NCBI RefSeq assembly: GCF_023702225.1
Contig: NZ_JAMQCO010000001.1
Span: 449,442 to 513,441 of the forward strand
Reading direction: 5' to 3'
Source of the DNA: Aureimonas altamirensis
GTDB taxonomy: Bacteria; Pseudomonadota; Alphaproteobacteria; Rhizobiales; Rhizobiaceae
DNA: 64,000 nt
Shown piece by piece: positions 1-7,245 of this stretch. The position numbers were made by a program, and so were the translations under genes. Numbering within the stretch: position 1 is the stretch's first letter; every line of letters starts with the position of its first letter. The notes below the pieces were generated by a model. The model had not been told where the DNA came from, made no database searches, and saw only the letters and a program-made list of their open reading frames with translations.

Positions 1-663
1 TTTGAGTTCAAGCCGGTTCAGTGCCTTCGTCAGCGAAAAGCACAAGAGGAAGTAGATGGCCGCCAGGATGGCGAAGACCTGGAGGGGTTGGGTCAGTACG
101 ATATTGTTGACCTGATTGGCGGCAAAGGTCAGTTCGTTGACCGCGATGACGTAGCCCAGCGACGTTTCCTTGATGGTCGACACGAACTGGCTCGTCATTC
201 CCGGAAGCACGTTGAAGAGGGCTTGTGGCAAGACGACGCTTCGCATGGTGAGGCCATAGCTGCCGCCGAGGGAGCGCGCCGCCTCCGTTTGCCCGGCGGG
301 AATGGCCTGGATGCCCGAGCGGATGACCTCTGAAAGATATGCCGCCTCGTAGATCGTCAGCGCGCAGACCAGCGTCCAGAAGCCGCTGACGGCGTACCCC
401 GTCGCCATCGGAATGACGAAATAGCACCAGAAGATGAGCATCAGAGCGGGGATGCCGCGCACGAATTGGACTAGCGCAGTGCTGAGGTACCGGACAGGGC
501 GATAAGGGGATACCCGCGCGACGGCCAGCAGGATGGCGATCGGCAGCGAGCATAAAAGGCTCAGCACGGCGATGATCACCGTAAGGGCAAGCCCACCGAG
601 CGGTCCGTTCGGATATTGACCGATGAGAAAGGTCAGCCAGTACTGCTGGATAATCTCAAGCAC
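1..663 (-). CDS. Polar amino-acid ABC transporter permease (3' end cut by window edge)
   Basis: Inner-membrane permease of a His/Glu/Gln-type (HAAT) importer. I translated the minus strand by hand: the protein has several hydrophobic segments, the stretch VQFVRGIPALMLIFW typical of this family, and the EAA loop EAARSLG that docks on the ATPase. About 221 residues are visible, close to the family's usual 220-240, so little is missing. The start is taken as GTG overlapping the end of the upstream permease gene by 8 bases; no better start is visible. It is the last visible member of the operon; an ATPase gene probably follows outside the window. The substrate is an amino acid, but which one cannot be read from the permease. 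Confidence 0.85.
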   Translation of the reverse strand, partial: MLEIIQQYWLTFLIGQYPNGPLGGLALTVIIAVLSLLCSLPIAILLAVARVSPYRPVRYLSTALVQFVRGIPALMLIFWCYFVIPMATGYAVSGFWTLVCALTIYEAAYLSEVIRSGIQAIPAGQTEAARSLGGSYGLTMRSVVLPQALFNVLPGMTSQFVSTIKETSLGYVIAVNELTFAANQVNNIVLTQPLQVFAILAAIYFLLCFSLTKALNRLELK

Positions 664-1348
664 GATGGGCCGCCTTTCCGCCCGGACGCGACCGTCCCTC
701 TAGCCAGGCGCCGAGACCCATTATCAGGAAGGTTCCGACAAGATAGAGCAGCGTTGCCGTGCCGAAGACGATGAAGGTGCGGAAGGTCTCGGTCTCGATC
801 TCCCGGGCCTGGTACGTCAACTCCGCAACGCCGATCGCCATCGCCACACTCGTATTCTTGAACAACAGCAGAGCGCGGCTGACGAGTGGCGGAAGCGAGA
901 TCCGCAGCGCCTGCGGCACGATGATGAAACGCATGGTTTGGATGAAATTGCAGCCGAGAGCTCGGGCGGCCTCGAATTGCGTTTGCGGGATCGCGCGCAG
1001 GCCGCTGCGTATATCTTCGCTGACATAGGCGGAGGAGCCGAGCCCGAGGGCGATCGCGGCAAGCGTGAATTCCGCGCCGTGATCATACAGCCAGAAGCGG
1101 ATCGTCTCGGGCAGCACCTCGGGCATGGCGAAGTACCAGAAGAGAACATGCACCAGAAGCGGCACGTTCCGATGGAAGGCGACGAAGGCGTCCACGAACC
1201 AGACGACCGGCCTGACCTCCGTTGCACGCAGCACGACGAGGACGAGGGCCAGGCTGAAGGACAGCGTCCAGGCGACGGCAAACAGCAGGACGGTCATCCT
1301 GATGCCGGATGCGAATTGCCGGACGATCTCGGGCGTAAAGAAATCCAT
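656..1348 (-). CDS. Polar amino-acid ABC transporter permease (GltJ/GlnP-like)
   Basis: A 230-residue inner-membrane permease and partner of the next gene. The sequence starts MDFFTPEIVRQFASGIRMT, has about five hydrophobic segments, the family stretch FVAFHRNVPLLVHVLFWYF and the ATPase-docking EAA loop EAARALG near residue 125. Two different permeases in tandem are the usual HAAT arrangement and form a heterodimeric channel. The gene lies 54 bases after the substrate-binding protein gene and overlaps the next permease by 8 bases, so the three are one transcript. Family assignment is firm; the amino acid transported is unknown. Confidence 0.9.
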   Translation of the reverse strand: MDFFTPEIVRQFASGIRMTVLLFAVAWTLSFSLALVLVVLRATEVRPVVWFVDAFVAFHRNVPLLVHVLFWYFAMPEVLPETIRFWLYDHGAEFTLAAIALGLGSSAYVSEDIRSGLRAIPQTQFEAARALGCNFIQTMRFIIVPQALRISLPPLVSRALLLFKNTSVAMAIGVAELTYQAREIETETFRTFIVFGTATLLYLVGTFLIMGLGAWLEGRSRPGGKAAHRA

Positions 1349-1402
1349 CAGCTTCTCGAAGGTGAAAGCGCGGACCTTAGCCCGCGCGGTTGCCGGTGGC
1401 GA

Positions 1403-2233
1403 TCAGTTGCCCTGGATCGGCTCGATCGTGAAGGAACGGCTCAACTTGTAGACGCTCTCGGCCCCGAACCACTTGTCGAACAGGGCCTGTGCCGTGCCGT
1501 CGGCCTCCGCTTCCCGCAGGGCATCGTTCACCACTGCCAGAAGCTGGTCCTCGCCCTTGCGAACGCCCAGTCCCCATGGTTCGTCGAACACCGACTTCTC
1601 AAGGATGCGCGTCTGGCCGTTTGCCGGACTTTCGTTCTTCAAGCGCACGAGAGCCAGTTCCGATGCGAACTGGGCGTCGATCTTGCGCTGCTGTAACGAC
1701 AGAAAAGCTGCCGGGCTATCGGCATACCCGATAACCCGGGCCTCGGGCAGTTGCTCCTTGATCATGCGCTCCGAGCTGGAACCTTTCGTCGCTCCGATGC
1801 GGCTTTGCGCAAGATCCTCGATGGACCGGATATCGGAAGAATCGCGCACGAGAAGCTTCTGCGGCGTCAGATAATACTGGTCGCTGAAGGCGATCTGCTG
1901 CGCGCGCTCGGGCGTCCAGCCGAGATTCGCAGCCAGGACGTCGACCCGCCCGCTTTCCAGCTCCGGGATTCGCGCCGCGACCGCAAGGAGCTTGTACTCC
2001 ACCGGGACGCCGATCTTGTCGGCCACGAGCTTGCATACATCGACGTCATAGCCGACGAGCTGACGCGTTGCGGGATCCTGGTAGCTGAATGGCTGCGAGG
2101 TACCAAGGGTGCCGCAGACCATTTGTCCCCGCGCCTTGATATCGTCCAGCGCGTCGGCTCGCGCCGCACCGGTGGAGATCGAAATGCCGATCGCAAGGGC
2201 GATGACGGTCCATGACTTGGCGGGCATGCGCAT
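1403..2233 (-). CDS. Amino-acid ABC transporter substrate-binding protein
   Basis: A periplasmic receptor of the bacterial extracellular solute-binding family 3 (type II periplasmic fold), 276 residues. It has a cleavable signal peptide (hydrophobic core IALAIGISISTG, cleavage near ARA-DA) and no lipobox cysteine, so it is soluble. The motif GYDVDVCKLVADKIG near residues 62-76 is the typical lobe-1 signature, and the DLAQSRIGATKGSS region resembles the hinge. The ATG is preferred because it overlaps the aminotransferase stop as TGATG; a TTG one codon upstream is the alternative. Translational coupling to an aminotransferase and an aldolase implies that the ligand is an amino acid later transaminated. 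Confidence 0.9.
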   Translation of the reverse strand: MRMPAKSWTVIALAIGISISTGAARADALDDIKARGQMVCGTLGTSQPFSYQDPATRQLVGYDVDVCKLVADKIGVPVEYKLLAVAARIPELESGRVDVLAANLGWTPERAQQIAFSDQYYLTPQKLLVRDSSDIRSIEDLAQSRIGATKGSSSERMIKEQLPEARVIGYADSPAAFLSLQQRKIDAQFASELALVRLKNESPANGQTRILEKSVFDEPWGLGVRKGEDQLLAVVNDALREAEADGTAQALFDKWFGAESVYKLSRSFTIEPIQGN

Positions 2234-3468
2234 CAATGCATCTCCATGGGTTGCGGCGCCGTGGCGGCGACGATTGCGTTACAGACATCCCGAATGGCCA
2301 GGCAGCCGCGCTCCACGATATCGTCGCCGGTCGCATAGGACAGGCGGAAGGTACCGGGAACGCCGTAGGAGCTTCCGTCGATCACCGCTACCCCCGTCTG
2401 TCGCAGGATATGGTGAACGAGGGCGGTATCGCTATCGATGAAATCCCCGGCGGGTGTCTTGCGACCGATCAGGTCGGAGCAGTCCGGGAAGACGTAGAAT
2501 GCGCCTTCCGGGGCTACGAGCTTCAACCCCTGCGCCTGCGAAAGGATATCGATGGCGATGTCGCGGCGCTGGCGGAACCTGGCGGCGAACTGGCCGACGC
2601 AGGCTTGCGGACCGGACAAGGCGGCCACCGCAGCGGCCTGCCCGATGGACGATGCTCCAGACGTGCTCTGCGACTGCACCACCGCCATTGCCTTGACGAG
2701 TTCCGACGGGCCTGCCCCGTAGCCGATACGCCATCCCGTCATGGCATAGGCCTTCGACACGCCGTTCACGATCAGAACACGATCGACGAGGTCGGGCGCG
2801 ACCTGCAGAAGATGCGGTGCGGCAGGCTGTGAGAAGGTCAACCGGGCGTAGATGTCGTCAGTCATGACGTGGACGTGCGGGTGTTTTCTCAACACGGACG
2901 CCAGATCCGCCAGCTCGGCTTCGTCGTAGACGGCACCGGATGGGTTCGACGGAGAGTTGAGCATCAGCCATTTCGTGGCCGGCGTGATGACGGAGGACAA
3001 CGCCGCCGCGTCGATCTTGTAGCCGTTCGATACATCGGCAGGCGCGACGACCGGCGCCCCGCCCGCAAGAGTCACCATGTCGGGGTAGGAAACCCAGTAG
3101 GGTGCGGGAATGATCACCTCGTCGCCATCGTCCAGGGACGCGACGAGCCCGTTGTAGATCACCTGTTTGGCACCAGTACTGACGATGATCCTCTCTACCG
3201 GATAATCCATCCCGATCTCGTCCAGGATTCGAAAGCGGATCGCCTTGCGCAGCGCCGGCGTGCCCTGCGACAGCGGATAATGCGTATCGCCATCCCGTAT
3301 GGCCACCTCGCCCGCCGCCCGTATATGCTCGGGCGTATCGAAATCGGGCTCGCCGATCGTAAGGTCCACGATGTCGGTGCCGTTCTGCCTCAGTTCGGCA
3401 ATGATGACCCTGGCGGCTGCCGTGGGCGACATCTTGATCCGGTTCATCCGGCTCGCAACGATACTCAT
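2233..3468 (-). CDS. Class I pyridoxal-phosphate aminotransferase (aspartate aminotransferase-like)
   Basis: A cytoplasmic fold-type I aminotransferase of 411 residues, moving an amino group between an amino acid and a 2-oxo acid. Visible family marks are LTIGEPDFDTP (residues 37-47), NSPSNPSG with the substrate-binding Asn near 175, DDIYARL around 204-210, and the Schiff-base Lys239 in VSKAYAMTGWRIGYG. The start is the ATG forming an ATGA overlap with the upstream aldolase gene; a longer frame adds 14 unlikely residues. It sits between an RraA-like aldolase and an amino-acid importer, so it probably deaminates the imported amino acid to a 2-oxo acid. It could be a general AspC paralogue, but the coupling argues for a dedicated role. 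Confidence 0.88.
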   Translation of the reverse strand: MSIVASRMNRIKMSPTAAARVIIAELRQNGTDIVDLTIGEPDFDTPEHIRAAGEVAIRDGDTHYPLSQGTPALRKAIRFRILDEIGMDYPVERIIVSTGAKQVIYNGLVASLDDGDEVIIPAPYWVSYPDMVTLAGGAPVVAPADVSNGYKIDAAALSSVITPATKWLMLNSPSNPSGAVYDEAELADLASVLRKHPHVHVMTDDIYARLTFSQPAAPHLLQVAPDLVDRVLIVNGVSKAYAMTGWRIGYGAGPSELVKAMAVVQSQSTSGASSIGQAAAVAALSGPQACVGQFAARFRQRRDIAIDILSQAQGLKLVAPEGAFYVFPDCSDLIGRKTPAGDFIDSDTALVHHILRQTGVAVIDGSSYGVPGTFRLSYATGDDIVERGCLAIRDVCNAIVAATAPQPMEMH

Positions 3469-4145
3469 GCGTACTCGCCCTTCAGCATGTCGAGTGTGCG
3501 GGAAAGCCAAGGCTTGTCGTGCCGGCCGACCGCGATTCGCTCACGCGCCGACTGCTCCGCACGCTCTTTATCCTCCGCGGCGGCCAGGACGCTTTCGGCA
3601 TAGGCCGGCGGGATGGCAAGGACTCCGTCTCCGTCGCCGAGGACCACGTCACCCGGCTGGACGACCAGGCCACCCACCGAGACGGGCACGTTGATCTCGC
3701 CGGGGCCGTTCTTGTAAGGGCCGCGATGCGAAACCGCCCGGGCGAAACATGGGAAGCCCTCCGCGGCGAAAGCCGTAGCATCGCGCACCGCGCCATCGAT
3801 GACGAAGCCCCGAAGCCCATGCTCGCGGGCTTGCAGCATCATCAGCTCGCCGACCAGGGCGTTTGATGTGCAGCCCGCGCCATCCACGACCAGGACTTCG
3901 CCGCGGCGACACATGGCGATCGCCTGATGAATCATCAGGTTATCGCCAGGCGGAACCTTGACTGTCAAAGCAATACCGGCCAGCCGGAGCTCTGCTGCGC
4001 CAATAGCGACAAGTCCCGAGCTTCCATAAAGGCGCCCCATGCAGTCACTTATCTGCGCAACGCCGATCTTGGAAAGTCTCGATAAGACGTCTTCGGAAAC
4101 GATGTTATCGGCTGATTGATTTATTCTCAAACCAATGCGGCTCAT
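3465..4145 (-). CDS. RraA-like 4-hydroxy-2-oxoglutarate-type aldolase / oxaloacetate decarboxylase
   Basis: A 226-residue member of the RraA/HMG-aldolase family, class II metal-dependent enzymes that cleave 4-hydroxy-4-methyl-2-oxoglutarate or 4-carboxy-4-hydroxy-2-oxoadipate to pyruvate and also decarboxylate oxaloacetate. Visible: VPPGDNLMIHQA near 65, GEVLVVDGAG at 82-91, and an acidic-X20-Arg-Asp arrangement (Glu100, Arg121, Asp122 in VIDGAVRD). As I recall the literature, the catalytic motif is Asp-X20-Arg-Asp, so Glu at the first place is a small departure. PGDVVLGDGDGVLAIP near 165-180 is also typical. The start at MSRIGL fits family length; a longer frame adds 60 atypical residues. 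It is first in the operon. The family also includes RNase E inhibitors, but context favours catabolism. Confidence 0.82.
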   Translation of the reverse strand: MSRIGLRINQSADNIVSEDVLSRLSKIGVAQISDCMGRLYGSSGLVAIGAAELRLAGIALTVKVPPGDNLMIHQAIAMCRRGEVLVVDGAGCTSNALVGELMMLQAREHGLRGFVIDGAVRDATAFAAEGFPCFARAVSHRGPYKNGPGEINVPVSVGGLVVQPGDVVLGDGDGVLAIPPAYAESVLAAAEDKERAEQSARERIAVGRHDKPWLSRTLDMLKGEYA

Positions 4146-4232
4146 ACTCAAAAACCCCGCGACTTTGAGCCATGAAACAGCCAATCCCGTTGAACTGCAA
4201 ACGATAAAATTTACGCCTCGATCACGAAGAAA

Positions 4233-4317
4233 ATTCGCGCTTGCGAGCCACATGGGCCTGCGCCGGGTCACCGGCTCTGCGGGCGCCCTTTCGCGACTGC
4301 GAAATATGGTGTATAGG
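4233..4317. promoter_or_regulatory. Divergent RraA-like/typA promoter region with two TTCGC-N4-GCGA palindromes
   Basis: The 271-base region between the two divergent genes holds a perfect palindrome TTTCGC-GACT-GCGAAA at 4289-4304 and an imperfect copy ATTCGC-GCTT-GCGAGC at 4233-4248, starts 56 bases apart. TATAGG at 4312-4317 is a possible -10 for typA; the left arm of the perfect palindrome then sits at the -35 position with 17-base spacing. The same palindrome with a different centre lies before metQ at 6336-6351. The operator role is inferred; no regulator gene is adjacent. Confidence 0.4.
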
Positions 4318-4416
4318 GGCGCCAAAGAATAGCGGCACAGTCTTGTCGAGGGTGCTTTCCCAATGCGGGGAAGCGCCTTTGGTGTGCTTGAACCCCTTTT
4401 ATTCGAGCGAGATCAC

Positions 4417-6249
4417 ATGAAGCTTCGCAATATCGCGATCATCGCGCACGTCGACCACGGCAAAACCACCCTCGTCGACAAGCTGCTCGCCCAGTCCGGC
4501 TCCGTCCGCGAGAACCAGCGCGTCGAAGAGCGCGCGATGGACTCCAACGACCTCGAAAAGGAGCGCGGCATCACCATTCTCGCCAAGGCGACCTCGGTTG
4601 AATGGAAAGACACGCGCATCAACATCGTCGACACGCCGGGCCACGCCGATTTCGGCGGTGAGGTCGAGCGCATCCTGAACATGGTGGACGGCGCTGTCAT
4701 CCTGGTCGACGCGTCGGAAGGCCCGATGCCGCAGACCAAGTTCGTGCTGTCGAAGGCGCTCAAGGTCGGCCTCAAGCCGATCGTCGCGATCAACAAGATC
4801 GATCGTCCCGACGAGCGCCACGAGGAAGTGCTGAACGAGATCTTCGACCTGTTCGTCAACCTCGATGCCACGGAAGAGCAGCTCGACTTCCCCGTGCTGT
4901 ACGGCTCGGGACGCGGCGGCTGGATGGCCGATGCGCCGACCGGCCCGCAGGACAAGGGCCTCGCCCCGCTGTTCGACCTCATCCTCGACCATGTGCCCGA
5001 GCCGAGCACGGCCGGCAAGGACGAACCCTTCGAGATGATCGGCACGATCCTCGAGGCCAACCCGTTCCTCGGCCGCCTCATCACCGGGCGCATCCAGTCC
5101 GGTTCGATCCGCCCGAACCAGGCCGTCAAGGTGCTGGGCCGCGACGGCAAGCAACTGGAAAGCGGCCGCATCTCCAAGATCCTGGCCTTCCGCGGCCTCG
5201 AGCGCCAGCCGGTGGAATACGCCGAGGCGGGCGACATCGTAGCCATAGCCGGCCTGCAGAAGGGCACCGTCGCCGACACGTTCTGCGACCCGTCGGTGAC
5301 TACCGCGCTGGAAGCCCAGCCGATCGACCCGCCGACCGTGACCATGTCGTTCATCGTCAACGACAGCCCGCTGGCCGGCACGGAGGGTGACAAGGTCACC
5401 AGCCGCGTCATCCGCGACCGCCTGTTGAAGGAGGCCGAGGGCAACGTGGCGCTGAAGATCGAGGAGTCCGAGGACAAGGACTCGTTCTTCGTGTCCGGCC
5501 GCGGCGAGCTTCAACTTGCGGTCCTGATCGAGACGATGCGCCGCGAAGGCTTCGAGATCGGCGTTTCGCGCCCGCGGGTCGTGATGCAGAAGGACGAGGC
5601 CACCGGCGAGACGCTGGAGCCGATCGAGGAAGTCGTCATCGACGTCGATGAGGAGCATTCCGGCATCGTCGTGCAGAAGATGAGCGAGCGGAAGGCCGAG
5701 ATGGTCGAGCTGCGCCCCTCGGGCGGCGGTCGCCAGCGCCTGGTGTTCCACGCCCCGACGCGCGGCCTGATCGGCTATCAGTCCGAACTGCTCACCGATA
5801 CGCGCGGCACGGCCATCATGAACCGGCTGTTCCACTCCTACCAGCCGTACAAGGGCCCTCTGCCGGGCCGCACCAACGGCGTCCTGATCGCCAACGAGGC
5901 CGGCGAGGCCGTGGCCTACGCCATGTTCAACCTCGAGGATCGCGGCCCGATGGTGATCGATCCGGGTGTCAAGGTGTATGAGGGGATGATCATCGGCATC
6001 CACTCGCGCGACAACGACCTCGAGGTCAACGTGCTGAAGGGCAAGAAGCTCACCAACATCCGCGCCGCCGGCAAGGACGAGGCGGTCAAGCTGACCCCGC
6101 CCATCCGCATGACGCTGGACCGCGCCCTGTCGTGGATCCAGGACGACGAACTGGTGGAAGTGACGCCGAAGAACATCCGCCTGCGCAAGCTCTACCTCGA
6201 CCCGAACGAGCGCAAGCGCTTCGAGAAGAGCCGCAAGGCCGCAGCCTGA
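4417..6249 (+). CDS. typA: Ribosome-associated translational GTPase TypA/BipA
   Basis: A 610-residue translation-factor GTPase that binds ribosomes and supports assembly and stress or cold adaptation. The G domain shows AHVDHGKTTL (P-loop, residues 9-18), RGITI (switch I), DTPGHADFGGE (G3) and NKID (G4). The middle and C-terminal regions carry the EF-G-like domains and the BipA-specific tail, with GRGELQLAVLIETMRREG as a conserved stretch. The start MKLRNIAIIAH is standard for the family; an in-frame upstream ATG would add 18 unsupported residues. It is transcribed alone, divergent from the aldolase operon, and followed by a strong terminator. Confidence 0.97.
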   Translation: MKLRNIAIIAHVDHGKTTLVDKLLAQSGSVRENQRVEERAMDSNDLEKERGITILAKATSVEWKDTRINIVDTPGHADFGGEVERILNMVDGAVILVDASEGPMPQTKFVLSKALKVGLKPIVAINKIDRPDERHEEVLNEIFDLFVNLDATEEQLDFPVLYGSGRGGWMADAPTGPQDKGLAPLFDLILDHVPEPSTAGKDEPFEMIGTILEANPFLGRLITGRIQSGSIRPNQAVKVLGRDGKQLESGRISKILAFRGLERQPVEYAEAGDIVAIAGLQKGTVADTFCDPSVTTALEAQPIDPPTVTMSFIVNDSPLAGTEGDKVTSRVIRDRLLKEAEGNVALKIEESEDKDSFFVSGRGELQLAVLIETMRREGFEIGVSRPRVVMQKDEATGETLEPIEEVVIDVDEEHSGIVVQKMSERKAEMVELRPSGGGRQRLVFHAPTRGLIGYQSELLTDTRGTAIMNRLFHSYQPYKGPLPGRTNGVLIANEAGEAVAYAMFNLEDRGPMVIDPGVKVYEGMIIGIHSRDNDLEVNVLKGKKLTNIRAAGKDEAVKLTPPIRMTLDRALSWIQDDELVEVTPKNIRLRKLYLDPNERKRFEKSRKAAA

Positions 6250-6257
6250 CATCGAAC

Positions 6258-6286
6258 GGCCCGGCTGGAAAACAGCCGGGCCTTTC
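6258..6286 (+). terminator. Rho-independent terminator of typA
   Basis: A perfect 10-bp stem GGCCCGGCTG / CAGCCGGGCC with loop GAAAA is followed by TTT, 8 bases after the typA stop. It separates typA from the metQNI genes. Confidence 0.85.
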
Positions 6287-6302
6287 GGACTTGTGATCGT
6301 AT

Positions 6303-6352
6303 TTCAGGCATCCGGAGCCTGAATTTTGCGCAGAATTTCGCAAATGCGAAAT
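6303..6352. promoter_or_regulatory. metQ leader: 7-bp hairpin with T-run and the palindrome ATTTCGCA-AA-TGCGAAAT
   Basis: Two inverted repeats lie in the leader. TTCAGGC-N7-GCCTGAA (6303-6323) followed by TTTT looks like a weak terminator or attenuator. ATTTCGCA-AA-TGCGAAAT (6335-6352) is a perfect 8-bp palindrome containing TTTCGC-N4-GCGAAA, the same motif seen upstream of typA. An operator role for the metQNI operon is inferred. I found no convincing SAM riboswitch core. Confidence 0.4.
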
Positions 6353-6429
6353 GCCATGCTTTGCGTTGCGGCGGGGCCATCGCCAGATTGGCCGGACATG
6401 CAGACGCAACGGCAACCCGGAACAGTCAG

Positions 6430-7245
6430 ATGAACACACTCTCCCTCACCCGCCGCACTCTTTTCACCGCCTTGGCCGCGCTGTCCGCTGCGGTGGCCAT
6501 GCCGCTGTCCGCCGCCCAGGCGCAGGACACCATCCGCATCGGCGTCATGGCGGGCGAAAGCGAGGACGTGTTCAGGACCGTCGCCGAGGAAGCCGCGAAA
6601 CAGGGGCTGACGCTGACGGTCGTACCCTTCTCGGACTATATCCAGCCGAACGAGGCGCTCGCCAATGGCGAGATCGACGCCAACGCCTTCCAGCACGGCC
6701 CCTATCTGGAAGCGCAGATCCAGCAGCATGGCTATGCCATCGAGCCGGTCGGCTATACGCTGATCCAGCCCATCGCCCTCTACACCCGCAAATACGACAC
6801 CGTCGCCGATATTCCGGACGGCGCGCAGATCGGCATTCCCAACGATCCGTCGAATGGCGGGCGGGCGTTGAAGCTGCTCGAGCATGAAGGCCTGATCAAG
6901 CTGCGGCCCGATGCCGGCGTTCTGGCCACGGCCATCGACGTCGAAGAAAATCCCAGGAACATCCGCATCCAGGAGTTGGACGCCGGCATCGTCGGCCGCG
7001 CCATCGAGGATCTCGACGCCGCCGTCGTAAATACCGACTGGGCCTTCAAGGCCGGCCTCGACGCCGCGGAAGACCGGATCGCCATCGAACCGCTGGAAGA
7101 CAATCCGTACCGCAACTTCATCGCCGTGCGCAGCGAGGACAAGGACAAGCCCTGGGTGAAGACGCTCGTCTCCTCGTTCCAGAACCAGGCCGTCGCCGAT
7201 GCGCTGGAACAGGTCTACAAGGGCACCACGCTTCCCGCATGGTGA
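6430..7245 (+). CDS. metQ: MetQ-type (NLPA family) substrate-binding protein
   Basis: A 271-residue periplasmic receptor of the methionine-uptake (MUT) ABC family. The mature part begins near QDTIRIGVMAGESEDVF and carries the family stretches VVPFSDYIQPNEAL, NAFQHGPYL and IGIPNDPSNGGRAL. The ATG at MNTLSLTRR gives a normal signal sequence; longer frames lack one. The usual lipobox cysteine is absent: the leader TRRTLFTALAALS... ends in AQA-QD, so the protein should be soluble, and TRRTLF loosely resembles a Tat motif. The gene overlaps metN by 7 bases. The ligand is probably methionine, but NLPA proteins can bind other small amino acids. Confidence 0.88.
   Translation: MNTLSLTRRTLFTALAALSAAVAMPLSAAQAQDTIRIGVMAGESEDVFRTVAEEAAKQGLTLTVVPFSDYIQPNEALANGEIDANAFQHGPYLEAQIQQHGYAIEPVGYTLIQPIALYTRKYDTVADIPDGAQIGIPNDPSNGGRALKLLEHEGLIKLRPDAGVLATAIDVEENPRNIRIQELDAGIVGRAIEDLDAAVVNTDWAFKAGLDAAEDRIAIEPLEDNPYRNFIAVRSEDKDKPWVKTLVSSFQNQAVADALEQVYKGTTLPAW

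Noticed and set aside
8-553. Minus-strand open frame (181 codons) at the left edge
   Set aside because: It is an out-of-frame reading of the permease. The correct frame shows the EAA loop and hydrophobic helices and runs to the window edge.
4399-6252. 617-codon open frame antisense to typA
   Set aside because: Long antisense frames are expected in GC-rich DNA. Its translation is rich in Asp/His/Val/Leu/Arg without motifs, and typA is certain on the other strand.
6287-6429. Possible SAM riboswitch in the metQ leader
   Set aside because: CGGCAACCCGG faintly recalls a SAM-II type core, but the paired regions and pseudoknot elements are not seen. A covariance model search (SAM-II, SAM-V, SAM/SAH) would decide.
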